64,000 bases of DNA from assembly GCF_027579695.1 (NCBI RefSeq), contig NC_083571.1, forward strand, positions 36,061,443-36,125,442. The letters are read 5' to 3'. Below the pieces are notes generated by a model. The model saw only the letters and a program-made list of their open reading frames with translations. It searched no databases and had not been told where the DNA came from. Below are positions 33,165 to 44,390 of this stretch, piece after piece (position 1 is the stretch's first letter; each line of letters opens with the position of its first letter). Source of the DNA: Neoarius graeffei (Eukaryota > Chordata > Actinopteri > Siluriformes > Ariidae). A program made the translations under genes and the position numbers.

Positions 33165-33588
33165 TACATGTGCACACACTGCCATAACTGGGTCAGAAAA
33201 CTAGCATGCTGGTTTGTGGGGGTGGGGAGAAGTGTTACAATTTTCTAAAAAAAACAATGACAATGGCTCTTTTTCAGTTCAGTTGTGTTTCATTTTGTAA
33301 CATTCTACCAGGTGTTTATTCTACAGGTTCTACAAGTTAGTCAGTGAATCCAGTCGGTTGCTTCAGAGGCGTTAGGTTTTGTAAGCGTTGTGGCAATAAT
33401 ACAACAATGTGTTGACAGAAAATGTACTTTTAATACTTAAGTATTTTTAAAAGAAGTACTTCAGTACTTTAACTTAAGTAAAAATTTGACTGTACAACTT
33501 TCACTTGTATCGGAGTAACATTTGACCAGTGGGATCTGTACTTTGACTTAAGTAATGAAGTTGGGTACTTTGTCCACCTGTGTACGTC

Positions 33589-33990
33589 TGCTCATTGTGG
33601 CCAAACAAGTCAATCTTTCTCATCTGACCATAAAACATTCCTCCAGAAGGCTTTTTCTTTGTCCATGTGATCAAACTTTATTTGAGCTTGAAGGTGTTGA
33701 TTTTGGAGCAGAAGCCTCTTTCCTGGGCAGCAGCATCTAAGTCCATGGTGATGTAAAACTCACCTGACTGTCGACAGTGTTCCAGACACTTCCAGTTAGT
33801 TCATGGCAGGCCTGTGCCTTGCTGGTTCCTGGGTTGTTCCTGAACCAATTTCCTCTCAGCTGAGGGGGACAGTTTGGGTTTTCTTCCAGACCTTGGCAAA
33901 GTGGCTTCACCTCCAAATAACTTGTACTTGTCAAACAAACCCTTTGTGCACAGAGAAGGTACCAGCTCTAATTAATCATCATCACTAACA
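33589..33990 (-). pseudogene. Tc1-type transposase remnant, part 2
   Basis: Continues the remnant of 26450-26697 on the minus strand: GGTCAGATGAGAAAGATTGA encodes the SDE(T)K region with the first catalytic Asp. Multiple frameshifts and stops. The hAT insertion separates the two parts. Confidence 0.6.
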
Positions 33991-34039
33991 GGAAGTTAAG
34001 ACACCTTGGTCTTGAAGAGTTAAAAGACATTTTGGACTT

Positions 34040-34142
34040 TCATCCATCCATCCATTATCTGTAGCTGCTTCTCCTGTCCTACAGGGTCACAGGCAAGCTG
34101 GAGCCTATCCCAGCTGACTATGGGCAAGAGGCAGGGTACACC
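34040..34142 (-). mobile_element. 3' fragment of a tRNA-derived SINE
   Basis: CATCCATCCATTATCTGTAG followed by the inverted SINE tail as far as GGCAGGGTACACCCT. It then joins Tc1 sequence abruptly at about 34143, with no SINE head. Confidence 0.8.
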
Positions 34143-34148
34143 CTTCTC

Positions 34149-34320
34149 TTGAATCCCAAGAGAAGGTGGGTCATGCAGCAAGACAATGACCCTAAGCACA
34201 CAAGTCGTTCTACCAAAGAATGGTTAAAGAAGAATAAAATAAATGTTTTGGAATGGCCAAGTCAAAGTCCTGACCTTAATCCAATTGAAATGTTGTGGAA
34301 GGACCTGAAGCGAGCAGCTC
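34149..34320 (+). pseudogene. Tc1 transposase fragment, left part
   Basis: Nearly identical to the catalytic segment of the Tc1 at 31557-33164 ([33 protein letters not shown]). It is cut at 34320 by the element 34321-35801 and resumes at 35802. The 5' half of the Tc1 is missing. Confidence 0.85.
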
Positions 34321-35801
34321 CCCAGATAGCAAATGATGTTATTTCAATGTTGATATTTGGTCAAGATGGTTGATTTACAGTTATAGTTGAACACTGATGG
34401 TGGATCAACCATTAATCAACCACTGATAAAATAAAAAGTTGAAAAAATGTGTTCAAATCAATGTAATGGTTGAAGGAAACATTTGATCAATGTTGAATAT
34501 ATGTTGATTTTGTTGTCATCATACACTGCACCACTGGACAGGAGCCTGGGGTGCACTCTGGGTGAGACCATTTTGTGGGAGGGGGGTTTCCTATATTTCA
34601 TTGAATTTCATTTATTTAATTTAGAATTTTAATAGAGCACAAGTAACTATGAAGAATAGATTATTATTTATGGTTATGTGCAAATCTTGTGTGTGCAACA
34701 TGTAAGGAAAAAACGAACAGAAAAACAAACATCTCCGTTTTCTACCGTACCGGCGGCTATTTGGAATGGTCCAAATAACCGTCTCTCAGAAGAACTTTCA
34801 GAAGAGCTCAAGCTCCGTTGACAACAAGACTTGCGACCATAGACTGTCCATGCTTGCAACTGAAGAAATTTGCTTCAGCAACACTGGCCAGTTCTCCTCT
34901 TTGTGGTAAGTGTGGTTAAAAATAGTGGTTAAGTGTATAGGCTTCGTAGTAGTGAAATGGTAGCTATAAAAGGACAGCCCTCTGTGACAATTAACCTGAC
35001 CTGTATTATCGTGATTTTCATAAGGTGAGGCGGGTCTGCTATGCTAGAAATGGCTAGGCTTACCCAGCAGGCCTTCAGCGAATTGGTGAAAAATTGGCTT
35101 CGGTACGCCCCTTGGCGTGTCAGGGGAAAGAAAAGGAACTGGATGTAAGTGAACTTGATATTCCTAAATTGCTGTTTTGTAAAAGTAAGAGGTGATTTGT
35201 AGTATTTGCTGTCTGCAAAACGTTCTATCATGAGCACTGACATAAATGTTGCCTCTGCTTCTCCCACAGCCTCCACTTCAGGACTGAAGTCTTTTTTTTT
35301 TTCTGTTGTTACTGACACAATAAAACAACAATAACAAACAATCCCTCTTCTGTTTTTTCATTCAGTAATTGACAAATATGTATGTATGAATGTATGTGGT
35401 TGTATGCAGTGTTTGATCTGTCTGTGTAGGCTGATAGACACCCATGAAGTAACTCTGAATGAATAATAAAAGTAATTATACTTATTAGCATATGTACCTT
35501 TTAGATAATAGTCAAACAGATATCGATTCAGTGTCATGACATGTCGATTTCCATTTAGATGATGGTTGAATCACCATTGATTCAGTATATTATTTCAACA
35601 TGAAATCAACGGAAATTTAAATGTAAGTTTCTATTTAGATGATGGTTGAATCACTATTGATTCAATGCTGATAGGGTTGAAAATTCAACGTTGATTCAAC
35701 CCAAATTCAAGGTGACACTTTCAATATCATTTCAACATTATTTCAATGTTTTCTGCCAAACGCTATTTCAATGTTGATTCAACTGATTTTTGCTATCTGG
35801 G
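34321..35801. mobile_element. CCCAGATAGCAAA-terminated DNA element
   Basis: The ends CCCAGATAGCAAA and TTTTTGCTATCTGGG are inverted repeats. They split a Tc1 reading frame cleanly; TC occurs just outside both ends, consistent with a 2-bp duplication. The terminal regions are rich in words such as GTTGATTCAAC. The 1481-bp interior contains frames on the minus strand (34929-35318) with no domain I recognise. The superfamily is undetermined. Confidence 0.75.
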
Positions 35802-36178
35802 TCATGTGAGGAAACCCACCAACATCCCAGAGTTGAAGCTGTTCTGTATGGAGGAATGGGCTAAAATTCCTCCAAGCCAGTGTGCAGGACTGATCAACAG
35901 TTACCGCAAACGTTTAGTTGCAGTTATTGCTGCACAAGGGGGTCACACCAGATACTGAAAGCAAAGGTTCACATACTTTTGCCACTCACAGATATGTAAT
36001 AATGGATCATTTTCCTCAAAAAATAAATGGCCAAGTATAATATTTTTGTCTCATTTGTTTAACTGGGTTCTCTTTATCTCCTTTTAGGACTTGTGTGAAA
36101 ATCTGATGATGTTTTGGGTCATATTTATGCAGAAATAGAGAAAATTCGAAAGGGTTCACTAACTTTCAAGCACCACCA
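35802..36178 (+). mobile_element. Tc1 fragment, right part with 3' TIR
   Basis: Resumes the transposase (RKPTNIPELKLFCMEEWAK to HTRY at about 35958), followed by the right inverted repeat ending CTTTCAAGCACCACCAT. The final base differs from the canonical CACTG end. Confidence 0.85.
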
Positions 36179-36466
36179 TATTTGTCTACAAGTTTACTTG
36201 TGGTATACTTGCAGTACAAAATAAAAAATACTAGTTGTATACTCAAAGTTGACTTCTCTTAGACTTAAAGTATACTTTTTATCAACTAAAAGTGGGCCAA
36301 TTTAGTCCCAAGAAGTATTAGATTAGTTTACTTACAAGTCTATTGTAAGTACATTGATATCAGTATACTTGGTACACAAAAGTATACTTAAGGAAATATA
36401 CTTTAACTTTACTTAAGTATACTTAATCAAATGAACCTGAAGTATTTTTTCTTTTTGATAAGGGTT
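36179..36466. mobile_element. One end of an AGTATACTT-rich element
   Basis: Resembles the right part of 29858-30996 and ends CTTTTTGATAAGGG, close to its terminus. The left end is missing. Confidence 0.6.
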
Positions 36467-37196
36467 TGCATGCTGAATATACATTAAAGCTATACTGCCA
36501 TGCAAACTGACTGCATGTTTATATATAGCCTTGCTGTCGTATAAAACATGAGGAGATATAAAGGAAGCATTAATTCGACTGCAATGCAATACACACATGT
36601 TAAAGGGGCGTGCGCATGAGCTCATTTCGCCTTTGCTCATTTCATTTGCATGTATGATATTTCCCTCAAACCAAAATCAATGCAAAACAATGAAAAGTCT
36701 GCGACAAAGCAGATCGATGGAGTTGTCGAGTTAAAAGAAAAGAAAGTCCGAGTAAAAAAGCATGTGATGTGATTGTTCTCCGGGGGTCAAAGCGTCTTAA
36801 ACGGAGGGCATGCGCTGAGGGTGGTTTTGCATAATTGTTCATCACGAGGTAAAAAGGGGACACAAACAGGGGCCAGAACAGATGCGCCTTCTGAATGATA
36901 TAACCATGATGTCTTTACAAGTCTAGTCAAGCATGTGATTTGCATTTATCTTTCTTTCTTTATATATTTTTGCACGTGAGGGTACCTGTCCTGCACGAGA
37001 CACAGAGGGAGTTGCACACTCACATGTGCGCATGTTCAGGGGAAACACAAGGGCATGTGATTGTGCTGGACTTTGATCATATCACAAAAAACATAAAACA
37101 GGTTTTAATGTCTTGGAGAAAGTAAACTCAATTTCCGTCATTTGCATTTTTTAAATTTAAACATATCATGCATTTTAATTACATTTTTTTTTCCCA
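36467..37196. other. No recognisable gene
   Basis: AT-rich, largely non-repetitive sequence. Short frames here show no domain. Confidence 0.4.
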
Positions 37197-37642
37197 AATT
37201 CAAGTCAAGTCAAGTTTATTTGTATAGCGCTTTTAACAATAAACATTGTCGCAAAGCAGCTTTACAGAATTTGAACAACTTAAAACATGAGCTAATTTTT
37301 ATCCCTAATCTATCCCCAATGAGCAAGCCTGTGGCAACAGTGGCAAGGAAAAATTCCCTCAGACGACACGAGGAAGAAACCTCGAGAGGAACCAGACTCA
37401 AAAGGGAACCCATCCCCATCCGGACAACAACAGACAACATGACTATAACATTAACAGTCCTAACAAAGTCAGCTTCGTTGATGCTATAAACCCCCCACCA
37501 ATGGAAACCCGAGTGCAAAACTGTTCACGACAACCGCAGTCCCAAAGTCAGCAAGTCAACCGCAGTCCCAAAGTCAGCAAGTCAATCGCAGTCCCCAGCC
37601 ACAAAAACACCACTGCAAGTGTCCAGAGCGTCCTCCAGGCAC

Positions 37643-39146
37643 CAGGGGTGCAGATAGGATTTTTGAACTGGGGGGGGACTGAGCTGTCAGCAAATGATTC
37701 CATTTTGTGTACATATGTATGTGTGCATATATATATATAAATAATATATACACTACCGTTCAAAAGTTTGAGGTCACTTTGAAATGTCCTTATTTTTGAA
37801 AGAAAAGCACTGTTCTTTTCAATGAAGATCACTTTAAACTAATCAGAAATCCACTCTATACATTGCTAATGCGGTAAATGACTATTCTAGCTGGTTTTTG
37901 GTGCAATATCTCCATAGGTGTATAGAGGCCCATTTCCAGCAACTCTCACTCCAGTGTTCTAATGGTACAATGTGTTTGCTCATTGCCTCAGAAGGCTAAT
38001 GGATGATTAGAAAACCCTTGTACAATCATGTTAGCACAGCTGAAAACAGTTGAGCTCTTTAGAGAAGCTATAAAACTGACCTTCCTTTGAGCAGATTGAG
38101 TTTCTGGAGCATCACATTTCTGGGCTCGATTAAATGCTCAAAATGGCCAGAAAAATGTCTTGACTATATTTTCTATTCATTTTACAACTTATGGCAGTAA
38201 ATAAAAGTGTGACTTTTCATGGAAAACACAAAATTTTCTGGGTGACCCCAAACTTTTGAACGGTAGTGTGTATACATGCTATTTCACCTCCCTCGCTGCC
38301 ATCACCAGAAACTACCTGCAGGCCAGGACAATGATAACATTTTAACATAGCCTATGGAAATCCAAAGTTTGCACATTATCATCACGCACAGAAATTGCAA
38401 AACTAGTTTTAAAACCGGTAAGTTCCAACTGTTAAACATAGCGAGAGGCTGGGCTACATGTGTGTGTGTAAAGTGTAAACCAGTGCATCCTGACTTTCTA
38501 ACTATGCCTGTGTGTTGCGTGAGCGGCAGTCAGTCAACAACTCTTCGCAAAGTTTCCTTATGAAACAATATGCTCGCTGAAATTATGGCAGGGAACGCCA
38601 GATTAAACATTAAAACTGCCTTCTGAGCACTGTATCTACAGGCTACCACCGAAAGAAGGAGGCTACCAGAAAGGCATCTCTACTCCGTACGATTTTACTT
38701 TCACTACGACATTACTTTGAACAGACTGTCAAAAAATTGCAAGGTGATATGATAAAGTAAGGCACAGTTTACTTACAGTCGTTTTTTTTTTTTAAACGAT
38801 GCAATCGTTTTCTGCCTTTTGGCACCCTTCATCATGCCGTGTTGGGGTCCTGAACTAGGAGGAGCTGTCCCCGATATGCCTGTCAAACTTGTTGTGGGTA
38901 ACCATAGCAACCAAGCTCGAGCTCGCAACCTGTGCAGTCTGCGCAGTTGCAACTATGTATGTACTGCTGTGCACCTCAATAAACCGAATGGTAATTAGTC
39001 TTTTGATTTTTCAGTGAGATTTGCCTTATGCAAAGAAAGACAGCATAGACGTTTTTTCCTCCCTATAAGTGGGGGGGACCGAACGAGGTGAATTTAAATC
39101 TGGGTGGGACGAATCCCCCCAGTCCCCCCCTCTATCTGCGCCCGTG
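37643..39146. mobile_element. hAT element with perfect 8-bp TSD
   Basis: The ends CAGGGGTGCAGATAGGATTT and GTCCCCCCCTCTATCTGCG are inverted. They are flanked by CCAGGCAC at 37635-37642 and 39147-39154, a perfect 8-bp duplication. The interior has no transposase and contains the Tc1-type MITE 37751-38268. It lies within the LINE 3' UTR. Confidence 0.9.
37751..38268. mobile_element. Tc1/mariner-type MITE
   Basis: Inverted ends CACTACCGTTCAAAAGTTTG and CAAACTTTTGAACGGTAGTG are flanked by TA-rich DNA. At 518 bp it carries no transposase. It is nested in the hAT, which is nested in the LINE. Confidence 0.85.
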
Positions 39147-39605
39147 CCAGGCACGACCCCCAACTGTCCATATGGGGCCGCCCTCCACAGGAGCGATGCG
39201 ATGAGACTCCAGCGAGACACAGGGCACCAGGATGGACCAGGCAGGTCCGAGGAGCAGAAGAGGCCAGCATCTCGATCCCAGGACCGACATGTAACTCAGA
39301 GGGACAGAAAACACAGGTTGTTAGGTATGCCCAATGTCACCTGAATAAGTAGGAACAGTATACATATGGCACTGAGTACAAGCAGGTACCCCGGCAACTA
39401 ACTATGACAGCATAACTAAAAGGGGAGAGCCAGAAGATAACACAGGCATGAGGGAGCCCCGGGACATAAAGCAGCCAGCCACTACACCGTCAACAAACTC
39501 GAGTGAGCAAGCGAGTAGGGGACTGACAGCATCCATACATCCCAGTTTACCAAAACACTCTGTCTGAGGACCCTCCAGATCTACACCTTTACCTCATAAA
39601 CACCA

Positions 39606-40501
39606 TTAACAAAAGGCTTGACTAAACAGATATGTTTTCAGCCTAGACTTAAACGCTGAGACTGTGTCTGATTCCCGAACACTACTTGGAAGGCTGTTCC
39701 ATAACTGTGGGGCTTTGTAAGAAAAGGCTCTGCCCCCTGATGTAACCTTCACTATACGAGGTACCAGTAGATAGCCTACACCTTTTGATCTAAGTAGGCG
39801 TGGCGGGTCATAAAGGAACAGAAGTTCACTCAGGTACTGTGGCACGAGACCATTCAGTGCTTTAAAGGTCAATAATAGTACTTTATAATCAATACGAAAT
39901 TTGATTGGGAGCCAATGCAGTGTGGATAAGACGGGGTGATGTGGTCATATTTTCTAGTTTTAGTAAGGACTCTTGCTGCTGAATTTTGAACTAACTGGAG
40001 CTTGTTTATGCACTTATTGGAACATCCAGACAGTAAGGCATTACAATAATCCAACCTGGAGGTAACGAAAGCATGAACTAGTTTTTCTGCGTCATGTAGT
40101 GACATTAAATTTCTTATCTTAGCAATATTTCTGAGATGAAAGAAAGCTATCCGGGTAATGCTATCAATGTGAGTTTCGAATGAAAGACTGGGGTCAATAA
40201 TCACTCCGAGGTCTTTTACTGCTGCACGTGAAGAAACAGAAAGGCCATCCAGAGTTACTGTGTAATCAGAAAACTTATTTCTAGCTGCATGTGGTCCTAG
40301 TACAAGTACTTCAGTCTTGTCAGAGTTAAGCAGAAGGAAGTTAATAAGCATCCAGTGTCTAATGTCCTTTACACATTCCTCAATTCTATTAAGCTGGTGT
40401 CTCTCATCAGGTTTTGCAGAAACATACAACTGTGTGTCATCAGCATAACAGTGGAAACTAATACAATGTTTACAAATAATATCACCCAGAGGTAACATAT
40501 A
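39606..40501 (-). pseudogene. LINE reverse transcriptase, C-terminal part
   Basis: The frame 39869-40498 has the catalytic FHCYADDTQLYV motif, then LDGLSVSSRAAVKDLGVIID and LDYCNALLSG. The frame 39606-39872 continues with a typical L2 C-terminus: FKALNGLVPQYLSELL, APQLWNSLPSSVRESDTV, FKSRLKTYLF. A small frameshift near 39870-39930 separates them. Other residues look well preserved, suggesting a fairly young copy. Confidence 0.9.
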
Positions 40502-40878
40502 CAGTGCCTTGCAAAAGTATTCATACCCCTTGAACTTTCACATTTTTCCACCTTACAACCACGAACTTAAAAGTTTTTTATTGAGATTTCATGTGATAGA
40601 CCAACACAGAGTAGCACATAATTGTGAAGTGAAATGAAAATGATAAATGGTCTTCAAAATTTTAAACAAATAAAAATCTGAAAAATGTGGTGTGCATTAG
40701 TATTCAGCCCCCTGTACTCTGATACCTCTAAATACAATCCAGTGCAATCAATTGCCTTCAGAAGTCATCTAATTAGTTAATAGAGTCCTACTGTGTGTAA
40801 TTTACTCTCAGCATAAATACAGTTGTTCTGTGAAGGCCTCAGTGGTTTGTTAGAGAACACTGAAGAACAAACAGCATC

Positions 40879-41556
40879 ATGAAGACCAAAGAACTCACCA
40901 GACAGGTCAGGGATAAAGTTCTGGAGAAGTTTAAAGCAGGGTTAGGTTATAAAAAAATATCCCAAGCTCTGAACATCTCAAGAAGCACTGTTCAATCCAT
41001 CATTCAAAAATGGAAAAAGTATAGCACAACTGCAAACCTACCAAGACATGGCCGTCCACCTAAACTGACAGAGCGAGCAAGGAGAGCACTGGTCAGAGAA
41101 GCAGCCAAGAGGCCCATGATCACTCTGGAGGAGCTGCAGAAATCCACAGCTCAGGTGGGAGAATCTGCGCAGAGGACAACTATAAGTTGTACACTCCACA
41201 AATCTGGCCTTTTTGGAAGCGTGGCAAGAAGAAAGCCATTGTTGAAAGACAGGCATAAGAAGTCCCGTTTGCAGTTTGCCAGAAGCCATGTAGGGGACAC
41301 AGCAAACATGTGGAAGAAGGTGCTTTGGTCAGATGAGACCAAAGTTGAACTTTTTGGCCTCAATGCAAAGTGCTATGTGTGGCGGAAAACTAACACTGCT
41401 CATCACCCTGCACACACCATCCCCACTGTGAAACATGGTGGTGGCAGCATCATGCTATGGGGATGCTTTTCTTCAGCAGGGACAGGGAAGCTGGTCAGAG
41501 TTGATGGGAAGATGGATGGAGTTTATATGATAGTCAATGACATGCTGGTGCGATGA
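40879..41556 (+). pseudogene. Tc1 transposase, N-terminal two thirds, chimeric end
   Basis: The frame is open from ATG 40879. It has the helix-turn-helix region (KAGLGYKKISQALNISRST), the GRPPK hook (RHGRPPKLTERARRAL), the first catalytic Asp in WSDETKVELFG and the [11 protein letters not shown] block. After KMDG it runs into filler and stops with VYMIVNDMLVR. The second Asp and Glu are missing; only the last codons (RLAAVIGAKGGSTKY-like) reappear after the filler, near 41780-41827. It cannot be catalytically active. Confidence 0.9.
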
Positions 41557-41770
41557 AGCAGAATCACTGTTTCCACTCTGAAGTTGATTATTTTTCCCTA
41601 ACAGCACATCCTGAAGTGTTTTATTCTTCTGATACGACAACACTTTTAACGTTTAACGTTGAATAGTACAAATGACTGAAGGTACGTATGTTTCGTACCA
41701 CATTGCTATTCGTCACTTTATACACCAATGAAGGAATGGAATAATGAAATTAACAACTGACAGGAAGTCA
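41520..41770 (+). repeat. Filler segment S, copy 1 (inside Tc1)
   Basis: It begins AGTTTATATGATAGTCAATG and ends CAACTGACAGGAAGTCA. It is about 95 percent identical by eye to 43445-43688 and replaces transposase sequence exactly where the catalytic core should be. Confidence 0.9.
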
Positions 41771-42044
41771 TACCACAAAAGACTTGCAGCTGTAATTGGA
41801 GCAAAAGGTGGCTCTACAAAGTATTGACGCGGGGGGCTGAATACAAATGCACAACACATTTTTCAGATTTGTATTTGCTTAAAATTTTGAAGACCATTTA
41901 TCATTTTCGTTTCACTTCACAATTATGTGCTACTCTGTGTTGGTCTATCACATAAAATCTCAATAAAAAACTTTTAAGTTCGTGGTTGTAAGGTGGAAAA
42001 ATGTGAAAAAGTTCAAGGGGTGTGAATACTTTTTCAAGGCACTG

Positions 42045-42545
42045 TATAAAGAAAAAAGCAGTGGACCCAAGACAGAACCTTGTGGAACACCAAACTTTAC
42101 CTCAGTATGTCTAGAAATATCACCATTTATATCAACATACTGATAGCGATCAGTTAGATAAGACCTGAGCCAGGAGAGGGCCGTTCCCTTAACTCCCACA
42201 ACATTTTCTAGTCTATCCAGAAGAATGGAATGATTAATGGTATCAAATGCTGCACTAAGGTCAAGCAGCGAGACACAGCCCTGATCAGACGCCAACAGTA
42301 GGTCGTTTACTACTTTAACCAGAGCTGTCTCTGTGCTATGATGAGGTCTAAATCCTGACTGATACATTTCATGGATGTTATTCCTATGTAAATATGAGCA
42401 TAACTGCTGTGCCACAGCTTTTTCAAGGATCTTGGAGATAAAGGGGAGGTTTGATATTGGCCGATAATTGGACAGCTGACAGGGATCAAGGTCAGGTTTT
42501 TTAATCAGGGGTTTGATAACTGCTAAACTATACTTGTATATCTTT
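42045..42545 (-). pseudogene. LINE reverse transcriptase, N-terminal part
   Basis: On the minus strand: [20 protein letters not shown] upstream of the 151-codon frame 41960-42415, then [33 protein letters not shown] and [15 protein letters not shown]. These are RT motifs 1 to 4 of L2/CR1-type LINEs. The coding sequence is cut at 42044 by the Tc1 and truncated upstream near 42545. Confidence 0.9.
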
Positions 42546-42653
42546 AGTGTGATTGTATCTGGGGTCCAGTCCCATGTTCAGATGTTTCTATAATTCAGGA
42601 TTTTACCAAAAATAATGGAATAATCAAATCTTAACCATCTTGACTATAAGTAT

Positions 42654-43421
42654 GGGCTGAGATTTGTGCCAGCAGAATCAGGATTTGAATCCTTTACATT
42701 TGAATTTGAATAGCTGAACTTGAATGGTTGCATTGACAAACTGAATTTGCATCACACAATTTGCCATTGTATTTCGCTATTTGAATGTGTGCATTTACAA
42801 TCTGAATCTGATGATTTGAATTTGAAATTTTTCGTTTTTAATCTCTAAATATTCAGATTCAGTTCTCATAATTCAAATTCAGTTCTTCAAATTCAGTTTC
42901 AAGTTTCTGTGACAAACATCCGGGTATGAAGGAAGAGCAATCGAGCGCAGACACGCAGGATTCTTCTTTGGCCAATCAGCGGTTGCGTTGTTGACCACAG
43001 TAGTAGCCGGCCAAGAAACGTGAAGAGGTGGTGAACAACATGCGAGCGGCGTGCAGCGATGGCATCGAATGAGCGACATACGAATGAGGTATTGGAAACT
43101 TAATAAAGAAGAATCGTGCGTGTCTGTGCTCGATTGCTCTTCCTTCATACCCGGATGTTTGTCACAGAAACTTGAAACTGAATTTGAAGAACTGAATTTG
43201 AGTTATGAGAACTGAATCTAAATATTTAAAGATTGAAAACCAATTAATTTCAAATTCAAATGATCAGATTCAGATTGTAAATGCAAGCATTCAAATAGCG
43301 AAATACCATTTCAAATTGTGTGATGCAAATTCAGTTTGTTAATGCAACCATTCAAGTTCAGCTATTCAAATTCAAATGTAAAGGATTTAAATCCTAATTC
43401 TGCTGGCACAAATCTCAGCCC
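42654..43421. mobile_element. Foldback element with ~310-bp arms
   Basis: The arms 42654-42967 and 43108-43421 are inverted copies starting GGGCTGAGATTTGTGCCAGC. They are full of AATTTGAATTTGAA-like words; the inner part contains GAAGAGCAATCGAGC. The 140-bp centre has no gene. The target duplication could not be fixed. Confidence 0.85.
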
Positions 43422-43444
43422 ATATTATATAAGGGATATATAAA

Positions 43445-43688
43445 GTTTATATGATAGTCAATGACATGCTGGTGCGATGAAGCAGAATCACTGTTTCCAC
43501 TCTGAAGTTGATTATTTTTCTCTAACAGCACATCCTGAAGTGTTTTATTCTTCTGATACGACAACACGTTTAACGTTGAATAGTACAGATGATTGAAGGT
43601 ACGTATGTTTCGTACCGCATTGCTATTCGTCACTTTATACACCGATGAAGGAATGGAATACTGAAGTTAACAACTGACAGGAAGTCAA
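43445..43688 (+). repeat. Segment S, copy 2
   Basis: The second copy of the filler found in the Tc1 at 41520-41770, located 1.4 kb downstream of that Tc1. It has no transposon ends of its own that I can see. Confidence 0.9.
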
Positions 43689-43995
43689 CTGTTATGTCAC
43701 ATCCTATGGAGTAGATTTTACGAGCCTGACGCACGCCGCGCATTCATAACAGGAACAGTTCTGGAACTTTCTGATCACACGTCATATTTCAGACATTCGA
43801 TCTAGCTTTTATACTAAAGGATAAAAAAAAGTTTTAGACTTTTGAGCAATACTTGCGAAACACTGGAATGGTGTTTTTATTTTACTTCTGTATACATTTA
43901 ATGGTCATGAGTCACTTAAAATCAATAAAGGAGGAAAATAAACAAAGCTAATAAATATTGTCTGATATCGCCTACGGTTTGTTAGCATGTTTATG
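43689..43995. other. No recognisable gene
   Basis: Non-repetitive AT-rich DNA between segment S and the next SINE. Nothing coding seen. Confidence 0.4.
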
Positions 43996-44010
43996 TATTT
44001 GTCTAGCATC

Positions 44011-44375
44011 TCATCTCATTATCTCTAGCCGCTTTATCCTGGTCTACAGGGTCACAGGCAAGCTGGAGCCTATCCCAGCTGACTACGGGCGAAAGGCGGG
44101 GTACACCCTGGACAAGTCGCCAGGTCATCACAGGGCTGACACATAGACACAGACAACCATTCACACTCACATTCACACCTACAGTCAATTTAGAGTCACC
44201 AGTTAACCTAACCTGCATGTCTTTGGACTGTGGGGGAAACCGGAGCACCCGGAGGAAACCCACGGGGAGAACATGCAAACTCCACACAGAAAAGCCCTCG
44301 CCGGCCACAGGGCTCGAACCCGGACCTTCTTGCTGTGAGGCAACAGCGCTAACCACTACACCACCATGCCGCCCC
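44011..44375 (-). mobile_element. tRNA-derived SINE, inverted, perfect 15-bp TSD
   Basis: A full-length inverted copy flanked by TATTTGTCTAGCATC at 43996-44010 and 44376-44390. The head ends in CACCATGCCGCCCC. Confidence 0.95.
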
Positions 44376-44390
44376 TATTTGTCTAGCATC

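Larger units (their letters stand above)
26698..33580 (+). mobile_element. hAT transposon expanded to 6.9 kb by nested insertions, 8-bp TSD
   Basis: The left end CAGAAGTGGAGAGTAACGAA and right end (complement CAGGTGGACAAAGTACCC) are hAT-type termini rich in AGTACTTAAGTA words, like those of Tol2-class elements. The 8-bp duplication is TGTACGTT (26690-26697) and TGTACGTC (33581-33588), 7 of 8 matching. The duplication interrupts an older Tc1 remnant. Inside are a BED finger fragment (29508-29726), a composite insertion (27048-29485), a TA-flanked element (29858-30996), a CA array (31263-31301) and a Tc1 (31557-33164). A second copy at 45784-47317 lacks these insertions. Confidence 0.85.
40502..42044 (+). 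mobile_element. Tc1-like transposon with internal filler, TA TSD
   Basis: The inverted ends CAGTGCCTTGCAAAAGTATT and TTTTTCAAGGCACTG are flanked by TA (40500-40501, 42045-42046). It is inserted in the LINE reverse transcriptase between GPLLFSLY and MLPLGDI. The 3' part of its transposase is replaced by a 251-bp segment (41520-41770) that also occurs at 43445-43688. Confidence 0.92.
37197..42545 (-). mobile_element. L2-type LINE, 5' truncated and interrupted twice
   Basis: On the minus strand, reverse-transcriptase coding starts near 42545 and runs to 39606, followed by a 3' UTR reaching 37197. The UTR includes the inverse of TCAAGTTTATTTGTATAGCG, typical of fish L2-like LINE tails. A Tc1 (40502-42044) and a hAT (37643-39146) are inserted in it. 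The 5' half, including any endonuclease, is missing. Confidence 0.85.

Noticed and set aside
39069-39352. Overlapping frames near 39.1 kb
   Set aside because: They straddle the junction between the hAT right end and the LINE 3' UTR, so cannot be one gene.
42879-43148. 89-codon frame on the minus strand
   Set aside because: It spans the centre and one arm of a foldback element and has no recognisable domain.
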